Shown piece by piece: positions 32,664-41,751 of a stretch of 64,000 bases of DNA. Both the position numbers and the translations under genes were made by a program. This DNA comes from Rhizobiales bacterium Ga0077545 (GTDB lineage: Bacteria > Pseudomonadota > Alphaproteobacteria > Rhizobiales > Methylopilaceae), in contig LNEV01000005.1 of NCBI GenBank assembly GCA_001464335.1, positions 1-64,000 of the forward strand, read 5' to 3'. The first letter of the stretch is position 1. Each line of letters opens with the position of its first letter. The notes under the pieces are model-generated. The model was given only the letters and a program-made list of their open reading frames with translations. It ran no database searches and was not told the origin of the DNA.

Positions 32664-33545
32664 TTACGAGAAGGTCGGCGCCTTGTCGGCAAGCTGCATC
32701 TTCATGCCGAACCACTTTTCCTGGAGTGCGTAGATCTCGCCGCCTGCCTTGAGAGCGCCGATACGTTCGTCGAGGAAGGCGATGAGAGCGGCATCTTCCT
32801 TGCGTGTGCCGATGCCCGCCCAGTTGCGCGGCCCGATATCGCGAACGATGGCGTATTTGCCGGGCTGGTCCTTCAGAACTTGCGTCAGCGTAGCGAGAGA
32901 ATTGATGACGCCGTCGACCGTGCCCTGCGCCAGAGCCATATAGGCGGCCGGATGATCGTCATAGGCTTTCACCTCCGCGAAGCCCTTGCCGGTATCCGCC
33001 TTCAGCTTCTCTTCGAGCTTTGCCTTCATCGTGTCGCCTGCGGAGCCCAGCTTCACCGCAAGTGTCTTTCCGGAGAAGTCGGCGAGCGTCTTGATCTTGT
33101 CCGCATCCTCGGCACGCACCAGCATTTCCTGCGTCGCCTCGGTGTAGGGGATGGAATAGCCGACCTTCTCGACCCGCTCCTTCGTGTAGGTCAGCGAGGT
33201 CATGATGATATCGAAATTGCCAGCATAGAGCGCCGGGATAACGCCGGCCCAGGCGGTGTCGACCATCTCGACCTTGATGCCGAGCGGCTCGAACATGGCT
33301 TTGGCGAGATCGACATCATAACCGACGATTGCTCCGCCCTCGCGGAAGCAGAACGGGCGGTAGGCAGCCTCGCACCCGACGCGGATCACACCCGCTTCTT
33401 TCAGGCTGTCGGGCGTCGTGGCCATAGCGCGGCTGGCAAAGGCGCCGAGCAGCGTGGGAAAGGCGAGCGCTGCCCCCGCTCCGGCCAAAGTGGTCTTCAG
33501 AAAACTGCGGCGCGTCGCGCCGGGCCCGTCATGCTTGAAACTCAT
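32664..33545 (-). CDS. Polar amino-acid-type ABC binding protein, Tat signal
   Basis: A 293-residue binding protein of solute-binding family 3. It has a clear twin-arginine signal (T-R-R-S-F-L-K-T-T, then a hydrophobic stretch to A-M-A), which is unusual for this family. The mature protein has I-R-V-G-C-E-A-A-Y-R-P-F, G-Y-D-V-D-L-A-K-A and D-I-I-M-T-S-L-T-Y-T. First gene of an ABC/amidohydrolase operon; the ligand is probably a small N-compound hydrolysed by the amidohydrolase at 29805. Confidence 0.9.
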   Translation of the reverse strand: MSFKHDGPGATRRSFLKTTLAGAGAALAFPTLLGAFASRAMATTPDSLKEAGVIRVGCEAAYRPFCFREGGAIVGYDVDLAKAMFEPLGIKVEMVDTAWAGVIPALYAGNFDIIMTSLTYTKERVEKVGYSIPYTEATQEMLVRAEDADKIKTLADFSGKTLAVKLGSAGDTMKAKLEEKLKADTGKGFAEVKAYDDHPAAYMALAQGTVDGVINSLATLTQVLKDQPGKYAIVRDIGPRNWAGIGTRKEDAALIAFLDERIGALKAGGEIYALQEKWFGMKMQLADKAPTFS

Positions 33546-33707
33546 CTTCCTGCCTCCGTCCTGCTGTGAGGGTTAGGTCGATGAACCTCTTTCAAATTGC
33601 ATGCCATTTATAATTATCGTTATAATTCAATATTTTCTCTTGGTGGCCATGCAGAGACAAGCTTGCGTTGCCCGCCGAATGAGCAGGCTGCCCATCTTTC
33701 CAGCCCC
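33546..33707 (-). promoter_or_regulatory. AT-rich promoter region with 16-bp palindrome
   Basis: A 162-base gap upstream of the binding-protein gene and downstream of the GntR gene. A strikingly AT-rich stretch (about 33600-33650) contains the perfect 6-4-6 dyad aattat-cgtt-ataatt at 33612-33627, 67-82 bases upstream of the start codon. It is a likely binding site for the GntR/FadR-type regulator encoded next door. Confidence 0.65.
33612..33627. promoter_or_regulatory. 6-4-6 palindrome, candidate GntR operator
   Basis: aattatcgttataatt: two perfect 6-base arms around cgtt. The geometry is the same as that of the two sites at 46230 and 46499, which lie next to the second FadR-type regulator, although the arm sequence differs. 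Confidence 0.65.
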
Positions 33708-34436
33708 TTACTGCGCAACCTCTCCCACCATTCCAAGCAGCACACCGCACACAGCATCCCCGGTGTGCTGGAGGTGCCGCCGCCAGATCTGGCGCGCACG
33801 CTCGGGATCGCGCGTGCGGAAGGCGCGCATGAGCTCTTCATGCTCCTCGACCGATTCCTCCCAGCGGCGCGGATCGACGATGGCGATGTAGCGGCCGCGC
33901 CGCGCCCGCAGCATGAGCCCGGCATGGGTCGAAATCAGAATGGGATTTCCGGAAGTATTGACGACACAGTCGTGGATCGCGCTGTTGAGCGCAAAATAGG
34001 CATCCTTCTCGTGGCGGCTGAAATGACCGCACATACGCCCATGCATTTCTTCGAGATTTGCGAGATCTGTTTCGTCAATCCGACCGACGGCTATTTCAGC
34101 GGCAAGGCTTTCGAGCCCGGCGATGACTTCGAACAGATTGCGCGCCTCCGTCGGTGTGAAGGAAATGATGCGCGCACCCTTGTTCTGGGACAGCTCGATC
34201 AGTCCTTCCAGCTCAAGAATCTTGAGTGCTTCGCGCAGCGGCGTCCGCGAAACATGCAATTGCTCACACAATGAGCGCTCGATGATGCGCCCTCCCGGCG
34301 CCAGGTCCCCGCGAATGATGAGATCGCGCAGCGTATCGGCCACCTGATGGGCGAACGGAACGCGCCGCGACAGGCCCCCGGACGCGCTTCTCGTGGTCCG
34401 CACCGGCTTTGCGTTCGGATCAATCGCCTTGCCCAT
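33708..34436 (-). CDS. GntR/FadR-type transcription regulator
   Basis: A 242-residue regulator. The start at 34436 follows a ggggag site; upstream codons to 34583 are a GC-driven extension. The winged helix (about 25-90) has G-G-R-I-I-E-R-S-L-C-E-Q-L-H-V-S-R-T-P-L; the C-terminal FCD helical domain (about 100-225) contains H-D-C-V and D-P-R-R-W-E-E-S-V-E-E-H with likely metal-binding Asp/His residues. It sits upstream of, and on the same strand as, the ABC/amidohydrolase operon and is divergent from the NitT/TauT-type operon. Either or both may be its targets. Confidence 0.88.
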   Translation of the reverse strand: MGKAIDPNAKPVRTTRSASGGLSRRVPFAHQVADTLRDLIIRGDLAPGGRIIERSLCEQLHVSRTPLREALKILELEGLIELSQNKGARIISFTPTEARNLFEVIAGLESLAAEIAVGRIDETDLANLEEMHGRMCGHFSRHEKDAYFALNSAIHDCVVNTSGNPILISTHAGLMLRARRGRYIAIVDPRRWEESVEEHEELMRAFRTRDPERARQIWRRHLQHTGDAVCGVLLGMVGEVAQ

Positions 34437-34708
34437 CCCGTTCTCCCCGCTTCGCAAATACGTTTCCCGAAGGCCGCATCTGCGCCCGCAAAATGTATTC
34501 CATTTGAAATACGCCATAAGTTGCAAGAGAAAAAGCCGAGCGTTTGGCATGGCTATTGCTACGGCTGGGTAAGCGCAGAGCATCGCTCTTTCGGGTTGGC
34601 GTGCCCATCGTTCAGGATTCCCGAGGGTTTGCCGAGCAGTCGGCTTTCTTGCGGCCTTAACGTTGGGCAGCTTTCTGGAATCCGTTCAGCTTCCTGGCTG
34701 GAGGGACT
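34437..34708. promoter_or_regulatory. Divergent control region, GntR / NitT-type operon
   Basis: A 272-base gap. An imperfect dyad gtatt-ccatttga-aatac (34495-34512) lies 59-76 bases upstream of the GntR start. No other clear dyad and no gene were seen. A strong ggaggg ribosome site for the plus-strand gene is at its right edge. Confidence 0.45.
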
Positions 34709-35764
34709 ATGTGCGATCGTGACGGCACTTTTTACCGCAATTTTTCGCGGCGTAATTTTCTGAAAACGACCGTTGCCGGTGCAGCGGCAACGGTGGCGAT
34801 CCCGTCGCATCTTGCGGGGCTGCTCGGTCCGGGCGCGGCGCATGCCGCCAGTACGACCGTCAAGGCAACGCACGGCTCCGGCTTCTGCAATATGGGCATC
34901 TTCCTCGCCAAGGAACGCAAGCTCGCGGAGGCAGACGGCGTAAACCTCGAATTCGTCGTTACGCCGTCCAACACCGAAATCACCACGATGTTCGGCGCGG
35001 GTCTCGTCGACATTTCGATGATCCCCTATTCGAACTTCATGACGCTGTACGATGCCGGCGCTCCGGTGAAGATCGTCGCCGGCGGCGGCGTTCAGGGCTG
35101 CATCATCGTCGCCAGGGAAGGCATCAAGTCCGCGGCCGACCTGAAGGGCAAGAGCTTCGGCACCTTCCAGGCCGACACGCTCGAAGTGCTGCCCTACGAC
35201 TATCTCAAGAAGGAAGGTCTCACCTTCAACGATGTCGACATCAAATATCTCAACACATCGCCGGAACTTGCGCAGGCGTTCATCGCCGGCGCGCTCGACG
35301 CGATCTGCCACATCGAGCCCTATGCCACGCAATGCGTGGAAAGCGTCAAGGGAGCGAGCATTCTGACAGACGGCGTGGATCTGTACGGACCGGGATATTC
35401 GGATTGCGTGCTCGCCGTCCGCACCCCTCTGCTTGAAGAAAACCCGGCAGCGGTAAAGGCCATCATCAAGGCCCTCATGGTTGCGCAGTCGCAGGCCGAA
35501 ACAGACAAGGACGCCGCACTCAAGGACACGGTCGGCTCCTACTACAAGACCTCGATGGAGGCTGCCGTCAACGCCTCCAACAAGCAGCCCATCGTCGTCG
35601 ACCAGCGCGGCCAGACGCAGTTCATCATCGACCGCGGCCAGTCCATGAAGGAACTCGGCTACGTCAAGAGCGCGCCCGACAAGGCCGCCTTCGACTGGAC
35701 GCTCCTCGAAGCCGTCATCGCCGAAAACAAGGACCTCTACGACAGCCTCAAGCTGAAGTCCTGA
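34709..35764 (+). CDS. NitT/TauT-type ABC binding protein, Tat signal
   Basis: A 351-residue binding protein of the NMT1/SsuA-like family. The N-terminus has a full twin-arginine signal (F-S-R-R-N-F-L-K-T-T, hydrophobic stretch, cleavage near A-H-A-A). The mature protein has G-S-G-F-C-N-M-G-I-F-L-A, G-L-V-D-I-S-M-I-P-Y and A-D-L-K-G-K-S-F-G-T, typical of the nitrate/sulfonate/pyrimidine-precursor class. First gene of a transport-hydrolase operon with a nitrilase-family amidase and a deaminase-type amidohydrolase, so an amide or N-heterocycle is a more likely ligand than taurine. Confidence 0.88.
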   Translation: MCDRDGTFYRNFSRRNFLKTTVAGAAATVAIPSHLAGLLGPGAAHAASTTVKATHGSGFCNMGIFLAKERKLAEADGVNLEFVVTPSNTEITTMFGAGLVDISMIPYSNFMTLYDAGAPVKIVAGGGVQGCIIVAREGIKSAADLKGKSFGTFQADTLEVLPYDYLKKEGLTFNDVDIKYLNTSPELAQAFIAGALDAICHIEPYATQCVESVKGASILTDGVDLYGPGYSDCVLAVRTPLLEENPAAVKAIIKALMVAQSQAETDKDAALKDTVGSYYKTSMEAAVNASNKQPIVVDQRGQTQFIIDRGQSMKELGYVKSAPDKAAFDWTLLEAVIAENKDLYDSLKLKS

Positions 35765-35772
35765 GCCAAGCA

Positions 35773-35798
35773 CCCGCGCCGCCCAATGGCGGCGCGGG
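35773..35798 (+). terminator. Hairpin after the NitT-type binding-protein gene
   Basis: An 11-bp perfect stem (cccgcgccgcc 35773-35783, ggcggcgcggg 35788-35798) with a caat loop starts eight bases after the stop codon and lies before the permease gene. There is no T run, so a partial terminator or an mRNA 3'-end stabiliser is likely. Confidence 0.7.
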
Positions 35799-35828
35799 AT
35801 CTCGATCTCGTGACCCTCGGAGAGAAAC

Positions 35829-36722
35829 GTGACGATGAGTATTCCTGCCAGCTCTCGCCAGAGCGCACCTGCATCCGTACCGCGCCTGTCGCCCCGCGCG
35901 CGGCGCACCTTGTCCTCGCTCGGATGGGGCGTCCTTTCGATCGGCCTGTTCGCAGGGATCTGGGAAGCGCTGTGGGCACTCGGCCTGGTCAATCCCCTGC
36001 TCCTGCCGCCGCCCCATATGTTCCTGTCGGATCTCGGCCGCACGCTCACCTTCTTCGACCATGAAGCCCGCCGCATCGGCAGTCAGGGCAGCGGGGGCGC
36101 GATTGCGGGCCTTCTGACGACCATCGGCTGGACCAGCTTCCGCGTCATCGTCGGTCTTGGGCTCGGCTTTGTTGCGGGCGTCGGCGTCGGCGCGATGATC
36201 CATTACGTACGCCTGTTCCGAAATCTGGTTCAGCCGCTCATTCTTCTCCTCGCGCCGATTTCCCCGGTCGCCTGGCTGCCTGTCGCGATCTTCGTGTTCG
36301 GTGTCGGCGATGTTCCGGCGATCTTCCTCGTCTTCATCACGGTCTTCTTCATGATCGTGCTCGCGACCGTCTCGCAAATCAGCAGTGTTCCGAAAAACTA
36401 CCTGCATGTTGCGCGCATCATGGGCGCCACGGAGCGGCAGACCTTCTGGCGCGTCATCCTGCCCGCCATCCTGCCGAGTCTTTTCATGACGCTGCGCCTC
36501 AATCTTTTTGCGGCGTGGATGGTCGTCCTCATCGCCGAAAGCGTCGGTGTCGGCATCGGTCTCGGACAGATCACCAGCATGGCGCGCGCGACGTTCAACG
36601 CAAAACTCGTCTTCTTCACCATGGTCATTATCGGCGTGCTCGGATTCAGCTTCGACTGGGCACTCCGCAAAGTGCAGCAGAAGATGCTGTGGTGGATTCA
36701 GCCCGGACAGGGAGGCATCTGA
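35829..36722 (+). CDS. NitT/TauT-type ABC transporter permease
   Basis: A 297-residue permease of the SsuC/TauC class with about six helices, the N-P-L-L-L-P-P-P segment near 55 and the A-R-I-M-G-A-T-E-R-Q-T-F-W-R-V-I-L-P coupling loop near 195. A second ATG at 35835 is also possible. Its TGA overlaps the ATG of the ATPase gene by one base. Confidence 0.9.
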   Translation: MTMSIPASSRQSAPASVPRLSPRARRTLSSLGWGVLSIGLFAGIWEALWALGLVNPLLLPPPHMFLSDLGRTLTFFDHEARRIGSQGSGGAIAGLLTTIGWTSFRVIVGLGLGFVAGVGVGAMIHYVRLFRNLVQPLILLLAPISPVAWLPVAIFVFGVGDVPAIFLVFITVFFMIVLATVSQISSVPKNYLHVARIMGATERQTFWRVILPAILPSLFMTLRLNLFAAWMVVLIAESVGVGIGLGQITSMARATFNAKLVFFTMVIIGVLGFSFDWALRKVQQKMLWWIQPGQGGI

Positions 36723-37510
36723 TGGCACGTCCCGCACTTTCCCTGCGCAATGTCGGCAAGGTCTGGTCGCCGGAAGGCCGCCAGACAGTCGAGGCGCTGC
36801 GTGATTTCAGTCTTGACGTCGAGCCCGGCGAATTCGTCGTCTTTCTCGGCCCCTCGGGCTGCGGAAAATCGACCTTGCTCTACATGATCGCGGGTCTCGA
36901 AGAGACGACGAGCGGCGTCATCGAGCAGGACGGCATGGTCGTCACCGAACCCTCCGCTGAACGCGGCCTGATCTTCCAGGACGCCTCGCTGTTTCCCTGG
37001 CTGACGATTGCCGACAACGTCGCCTTCGGGCTGTCGGTGCAGGGCGTGCTCCCGCAAAAGCGCAAGGAGCAGGCGGAAAGCATTCTGCGTTCCGTCGGGC
37101 TCAGCGACATGCTCGACAAGAAACCGGACGAATTGTCCGGCGGCATGCGCCAGCGCGCCGCCTGCGCCCGCGCGCTCGCAATGCGTCCCAAAGTGCTGAT
37201 GATGGACGAGCCTTTCGCCGCGCTCGATGTGCAGACACGTGCCAAGATGCAGGATTTCCTGCTCCAGATCTGGCAGGATTCCAAGGCCTCGATCATCCTC
37301 GTCACGCATTCGATCGATGAGGCGGTGTCACTGGCAGACCGCGTCGTCGTCTTCACCGCGCGCCCCGGCCGCGTGAAGACCATCGTGCCGATCGATCTGC
37401 CCCGCCCGCGCATGTCGCGCGATCCCCGCTACCACGAATACCGCGACATGTTCGCGGACCTGCTGGCAGACGAGGTCGACCGCGCCTTCGCCGAGCAGGA
37501 AGCGAGGTAG
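36722..37510 (+). CDS. NitT/TauT-type ABC transporter ATPase
   Basis: A 262-residue ATPase of the SsuB/TauB/NrtD class: Walker A G-P-S-G-C-G-K-S-T, F-Q-D-A-S-L-F-P-W-L-T Q-loop, signature L-S-G-G-M-R-Q-R-A, Walker B L-M-M-D-E-P-F-A-A-L-D, and V-T-H-S-I-D-E-A. Starts in the stop codon of the permease gene (tgatg), so the two are translationally coupled. The hydrolase at 37513 begins two bases after it ends. Confidence 0.9.
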   Translation: MARPALSLRNVGKVWSPEGRQTVEALRDFSLDVEPGEFVVFLGPSGCGKSTLLYMIAGLEETTSGVIEQDGMVVTEPSAERGLIFQDASLFPWLTIADNVAFGLSVQGVLPQKRKEQAESILRSVGLSDMLDKKPDELSGGMRQRAACARALAMRPKVLMMDEPFAALDVQTRAKMQDFLLQIWQDSKASIILVTHSIDEAVSLADRVVVFTARPGRVKTIVPIDLPRPRMSRDPRYHEYRDMFADLLADEVDRAFAEQEAR

Positions 37511-37512
37511 CA

Positions 37513-38361
37513 ATGTCCACATATCTGCGTGTGGCGGCGGCTTCGATCGGGCCGGCGAACGGAAACCTGTCGGCTTCTTTCGAGGAAGCGGGACGCGCCA
37601 TCGCGCGGCTTGCGGCCGAAGGCGCGCGGCTCGTCGTCCTGCCCGAACTGTTCGCCTTGCCCTACACGGCGGGCGAAGACCCCTCCCGCTGGCCGGTTCA
37701 CGCCGAAAAGCTCGACGGGCCGACGGCCCGCTGGGCGCGAACGGAGGCCCTTCGTCACCGGCTCGACATCGTCTTCGGCATGGCGCTCGATGACGGTGCG
37801 GACAAACCGCTGAACGCGGCGCTTCTCGCATCGGCAGACGGCACCGTCCGCTGCATCGCGAGCAAACATCATCTTCCGCCTCCCGGCGCGGGCGATGCTT
37901 TCGGCGAAGCCGATCATTTCAGTCCCGGCGACGGCGAGACCGCATGTTTCGTGCTTGGCGATGTGCGTATCGCCGTCCTGATCTGTTACGACCGGCGCAT
38001 CGCCGAACGATGGAACGCAGCTGCCGCGACCGGCGCGGACCTCGTTCTTGTCTTGGTCGCCGGCCCTGCCCCACAAGATCCGGACGGCTTCTATCTCTCC
38101 GAATTGAGCGGCCATGCCTGGGCTCGGTCCGTCCATGTGCTTGCCGCGGCGCGTGCCGGCACGGAAACCATGCTGGGCCGCCCGGTGCGTCATGACGGTC
38201 TGACCGCCGCCATCGACCCGTCGGGCGTCGTGCGCGCTCAAGGCGAAGGCATGCCCGGCGATGTCGCCATCCTCGATCTCGATCCCGTCGAGATCGCCGA
38301 GCGCCGATCTTCGCGCGAACGCAGCAGTCCCGCAGCCCAACCCGCATCCCTCATCAATTGA
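37513..38361 (+). CDS. Nitrilase-superfamily carbon-nitrogen hydrolase
   Basis: A 282-residue enzyme with the Glu-Lys-Cys triad of the superfamily: Glu45 (V-L-P-E-L-F), Lys118 (A-S-K-H-H-L-P) and Cys158 (L-I-C-Y-D-R-R). The I-C-Y-D-x-R context and length fit amidases or N-carbamoyl/omega-amidase-type enzymes rather than true nitrilases. Two bases separate it from the transporter ATPase, so it should act on the imported compound or its product. The exact substrate cannot be read. Confidence 0.88.
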   Translation: MSTYLRVAAASIGPANGNLSASFEEAGRAIARLAAEGARLVVLPELFALPYTAGEDPSRWPVHAEKLDGPTARWARTEALRHRLDIVFGMALDDGADKPLNAALLASADGTVRCIASKHHLPPPGAGDAFGEADHFSPGDGETACFVLGDVRIAVLICYDRRIAERWNAAAATGADLVLVLVAGPAPQDPDGFYLSELSGHAWARSVHVLAAARAGTETMLGRPVRHDGLTAAIDPSGVVRAQGEGMPGDVAILDLDPVEIAERRSSRERSSPAAQPASLIN

Positions 38362-38378
38362 CCACGCAGGAAACTCCA

Positions 38379-39920
38379 ATGGCAGACATCATTCTACATG
38401 CTCGCTGGCTCGTGACAGGCGTCCAGGACCGCCACACGCCACTCATCATCGACGACGGCGCTGTCCTCGCCCGCGACGGTGTCATCGTTGCCACCGGCAA
38501 GCTCGAAGAGATGAAGAAACTCTCGCCCGATGCGGATGTCCGATCCTATCCGAAACACGCAATCCTTCCGGGCTTCGTCAACAGCCATCACCATGTCGGC
38601 CTGACACCGCTTCAGCTCGGCTCGCCCGATTACGCGCTCGAATTGTGGTTCGCAGGCCGCATGCCCGCGCGCCGCATCGACCTCTATCTCGACACGCTCT
38701 ACTCGGCGTTCGAAATGATCGCCTCTGGCGTCACGACGGTACAGCACATCCACGGCTGGATGCCCGGCGGATACGACGTCATCCATGGCGCGGCGTCGAA
38801 GGTGCTCGACGCTTACCGCAACATCGGCATGCGCGCCTCTTATTGCTACGCGGTCCGCGAGCAGAACCGTCTTGTCTACGAGGACGACGAGGCCTTCTGC
38901 GCCCGCCTGCCCGGCGAACTCGGGCCCGAACTCAGCGCCTATCTGAAGGCGCAGGCCATGCCCTTCGCCGATTTCCTGAAACTGTTCGACGAACTGACGG
39001 CGGCGAACAAGGGACAGCGCCTGACGCGCGTTCAGCTCGCCCCGGCCAATCTTCACTGGTGCTCGGATGAAAGCCTTCTCGCGCTCCATGAAAAGGCAAA
39101 TGCCGCGAATGTGCCGATGCACATGCACCTGCTGGAAACGGCCTACCAGAAGGAATATGCACGCCGCCGCACCGGCAAGACGGCCGTGCGCCATCTGCAC
39201 GATCTCGGCATTCTCAGTCCCCGCATGACGCTCGGCCACAGCGTCTGGATGACGGAGGAGGATGTGGAGATCGCCGCCCATACCGGCACCTGCATCTGCC
39301 ACAATTGCTCATCCAACTTCCGCCTGCGGTCGGGCATCGCGCCGCTCAACGCCTTCGAGAAGAAGGGGCTCACCGTCGGCATGGGTCTCGACGAAGCGGG
39401 CATCAACGAAGACCGCGACATGCTGCAGGAACTGCGCCTCGTCCTGCGCGCCCACCGCGTCCCCGGCATGGACGACGACGACGTACCGTCCTGCCCGCAG
39501 GTCCTGCGCATGGCGACCGAGCATGGCGGCATGACCACGGCTTTCGGCAAGGAAATCGGGAGGCTCGAAGAAGGCCGCTTCCTCGATGCCGTGCTCATTA
39601 ACTGGGACACCGCGACCTTCCCCTATCAGGATGCGGACATCCCGATGCTCGATGCGCTGATGCAGCGCGCCAAAACGAACGCGGTGGATGCGGTCTATAT
39701 CGACGGCGAACTGGTCTATGCGGATGGCCGCTTCACGAAGATCGACCGAAACGCCGTCCTCAACGAAATCGCCGATGTGCTGGCAAAGCCCCGCACCCCG
39801 GAGGAAGTCGCCCGTCGCGACCTCGGTCGCGCCGTCTTCCCGCATGTAAAGGCGTTCTACGACGGCTACCTCCCGGAAGAACCCGGAAAGCCGTTCTACG
39901 ATCAGTCGTCGCGTATCTGA
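38379..39920 (+). CDS. Amidohydrolase, 8-oxoguanine deaminase/atrazine hydrolase-like
   Basis: A 513-residue amidohydrolase-superfamily deaminase. Metal and active-site motifs are F-V-N-S-H-H-H-V-G, H-M-H-L-L-E-T, L-G-H-S-V-W-M and G-M-G-L-D-E-A. The usual central Asp (T-D or S-D) falls in this last segment as L-D-E-A-G-I-N-E-D. The ATG at 38379 follows agga; a TTG at 38358 inside the previous gene is less likely. Paralogous in layout to the amidohydrolase at 41748 (shared H-x-H-G/V and Q-L-G-x-P-D segments), which heads for the same neighbourhood from the other strand. Confidence 0.85.
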   Translation: MADIILHARWLVTGVQDRHTPLIIDDGAVLARDGVIVATGKLEEMKKLSPDADVRSYPKHAILPGFVNSHHHVGLTPLQLGSPDYALELWFAGRMPARRIDLYLDTLYSAFEMIASGVTTVQHIHGWMPGGYDVIHGAASKVLDAYRNIGMRASYCYAVREQNRLVYEDDEAFCARLPGELGPELSAYLKAQAMPFADFLKLFDELTAANKGQRLTRVQLAPANLHWCSDESLLALHEKANAANVPMHMHLLETAYQKEYARRRTGKTAVRHLHDLGILSPRMTLGHSVWMTEEDVEIAAHTGTCICHNCSSNFRLRSGIAPLNAFEKKGLTVGMGLDEAGINEDRDMLQELRLVLRAHRVPGMDDDDVPSCPQVLRMATEHGGMTTAFGKEIGRLEEGRFLDAVLINWDTATFPYQDADIPMLDALMQRAKTNAVDAVYIDGELVYADGRFTKIDRNAVLNEIADVLAKPRTPEEVARRDLGRAVFPHVKAFYDGYLPEEPGKPFYDQSSRI

Positions 39921-39928
39921 CGGCTTGG

Positions 39929-39963
39929 CCCGCGGATCCGGCGCCTCTCTCCGGGTCCGCGGG
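39929..39963. terminator. Bidirectional terminator
   Basis: A 13-bp stem with one G-T pair (39929-39941 with 39951-39963) and a 9-base loop lies between the convergent amidohydrolase and SDR genes. It is followed by ttt on the plus strand. Confidence 0.65.
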
Positions 39964-39982
39964 TTTCACGTCCACTCTTTCG

Positions 39983-40759
39983 TCAGGCAGCCATCCAGCC
40001 GCCATCGACGAACAGATTGTGCCCTGTCAGATAGGTCGCTTCATCGCTGGCAAGGAAGAGCGTTGCATTGGCGACATCCTCGGGTGTCCCAAGACGCGGC
40101 CACGGCGTGCGTGCGTGTGAATAATCCATCCAGCGCGGCTCGACGGCGCGGCCACCCTTCCCCGTCAGGATCTTGCCGGGCGCGACACCGTTGCAGATGA
40201 TGTGGTCCTTCGCGTAATCCGCTGCGATCTGGCGCGTCATATAGGCGTTGCCCGCCTTGCTGACGCCATAGGCGAAATCTTCCGGCGCGCTGATATGGCC
40301 GTGCTGTGAGGAAATATTGATGATACGCCCGCGCGCCTCGGCCACGATCTCCTGCGCCACCATCTGGCGCACCGCCGCCCGTGCGCACAGATAGGCGCCC
40401 TTGAGGCTGACATCCATGACGCGGTCCCAGTCTTCTTCCTCGGTCTCCAGCAGCGGCTTACCCGCGCGCAGGACCGCATTGTTGACCAGAATGTCCAGAC
40501 GCCCGAACTTTTCGACTGTCATGGCGACCAGCGCATCGACCTCTGGCTTCTTCGACACATCGGTTCTCACGAAAATGGCGCTGCCGCCTTCCTCCGCGAT
40601 GAGCTCGCAGACCGGCCGCCCGCCTTCGATCGCTTCCGTCGTGATATCCGCGACGACCACATGCGCGCCATGCGTTGCAAATTTCTGCGCGATCGCCCGC
40701 CCGATCCCCGAGGATCCTCCTGTAATGATCGCAGTCTTTCCGGCAAGGCGTTGGGTCAT
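39983..40759 (-). CDS. SDR family oxidoreductase
   Basis: A 258-residue classical short-chain dehydrogenase. The NAD(P) motif T-G-G-S-S-G-I-G is at 14-21, N-N-A-V near 91, the catalytic Ser in I-N-I-S-S-Q-H-G and the Tyr/Lys pair in Y-G-V-S-K. The last segment reads L-F-V-D-G-G-W. An acidic residue after beta-2 (V-V-A-D-I) suggests NAD preference. The ATG at 40759 overlaps the stop of the epimerase gene by four bases. It is the last gene of the TRAP operon and probably oxidises a hydroxylated catabolite. Confidence 0.9.
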   Translation of the reverse strand: MTQRLAGKTAIITGGSSGIGRAIAQKFATHGAHVVVADITTEAIEGGRPVCELIAEEGGSAIFVRTDVSKKPEVDALVAMTVEKFGRLDILVNNAVLRAGKPLLETEEEDWDRVMDVSLKGAYLCARAAVRQMVAQEIVAEARGRIINISSQHGHISAPEDFAYGVSKAGNAYMTRQIAADYAKDHIICNGVAPGKILTGKGGRAVEPRWMDYSHARTPWPRLGTPEDVANATLFLASDEATYLTGHNLFVDGGWMAA

Positions 40760-41751
40760 GTCGTCTTTTCCAGTGGTTCGGAGAGAAGCTCGAACGCATC
40801 GAGCCAAGAAAGATAGTCGCGCGCAGCGTCCATGACGCTGATGGGCTGAGATGCGATGACGGCATCGAGCCGGGCCGTGGCCAAAGCCGGCCGGTCGCTC
40901 GCATAGCCGTAGCGTATGGTCGGGGCGCCGGCGTCAATCGTCCATGCGAAGCCCGGGATGAGGGCGCGCAACGCCTCGCACCAGTCAACGAGCGTGCTCA
41001 CCTGCCCGCCACCGAGATTGAAAAGCTGGTGCGAGACGGTTTCCTCCATCGCAAGCGCCACGATCTTCCGCGCGGCGTCTCGCGAATAGAACCAGTCGGC
41101 GGCGACATTGCGCGGCAAAACGCACGCACCACCCCGACGCGCGGCCATCGCGATCTGATGGTGCGGACTGAGGATATCGCGCGCTCCGGACGCATGTTCC
41201 CACGGACCGAACAGAGGCCCGAGCCGCCCGATGCGCAGGTCGATATTGTGGAGATCGGCCAGACGCCGCAGCGTCATCTCGGCGGCATATTTGGTCATGC
41301 CGTAAAGCGCGGCCGGTTGAGGCCGCGTTGCCTCCTCGTCGAACAATCCCTGCGCATCCGGTTCGGCCTGCCCGTACACGGAGATCGAGGAAAGCAACAA
41401 AACACGGCAGCGTGGCCGGCACGCAGCCACCGCCATCATCAGGCGCTGGCTGCCGAGGACATTCACCTCGGTGATGAGATCGGGCTGCGTGGTTTCGCGT
41501 TCGAGATCGGGCGTCAATGCCGCGGCATGCACGATGTGGGTCACATCGTGATCGGCGAGAACCGCTTCCAGTGCGTTCCAGTCGCGCATGTCTCCGGCCA
41601 CGAAGTCCATAGCCTGCGCCCATGGAGCGGACGTGAAACGGGACGGGTTCAGATCGAACCCGACTACGCCCAGTCCCCGCGCCACCAGCGCCTCGCACAC
41701 CGCCGAGCCGACAAATCCGGACGATCCCGTCACAAGCACGCGCGTCATCAA
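40756..41751 (-). CDS. NAD-dependent epimerase/dehydratase
   Basis: A 331-residue extended SDR with T-G-S-S-G-F-V-G at residue 8, A-A-A-L-T-P-D, the S-S-I-S-V-Y-G strand and the catalytic Y-G-M-T-K. It resembles the D-erythronate/uronate-type dehydrogenases found in TRAP-linked catabolic operons. It overlaps the amidohydrolase upstream and the SDR downstream by atga junctions (four bases each), so all three are translationally coupled. Confidence 0.86.
   Translation of the reverse strand: MMTRVLVTGSSGFVGSAVCEALVARGLGVVGFDLNPSRFTSAPWAQAMDFVAGDMRDWNALEAVLADHDVTHIVHAAALTPDLERETTQPDLITEVNVLGSQRLMMAVAACRPRCRVLLLSSISVYGQAEPDAQGLFDEEATRPQPAALYGMTKYAAEMTLRRLADLHNIDLRIGRLGPLFGPWEHASGARDILSPHHQIAMAARRGGACVLPRNVAADWFYSRDAARKIVALAMEETVSHQLFNLGGGQVSTLVDWCEALRALIPGFAWTIDAGAPTIRYGYASDRPALATARLDAVIASQPISVMDAARDYLSWLDAFELLSEPLEKTT

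Noticed and set aside
34559..36076. A 505-codon minus-strand frame over the NitT-type binding protein
   Set aside because: Antisense shadow; the plus strand has a Tat signal, a strong ribosome site and a complete operon.
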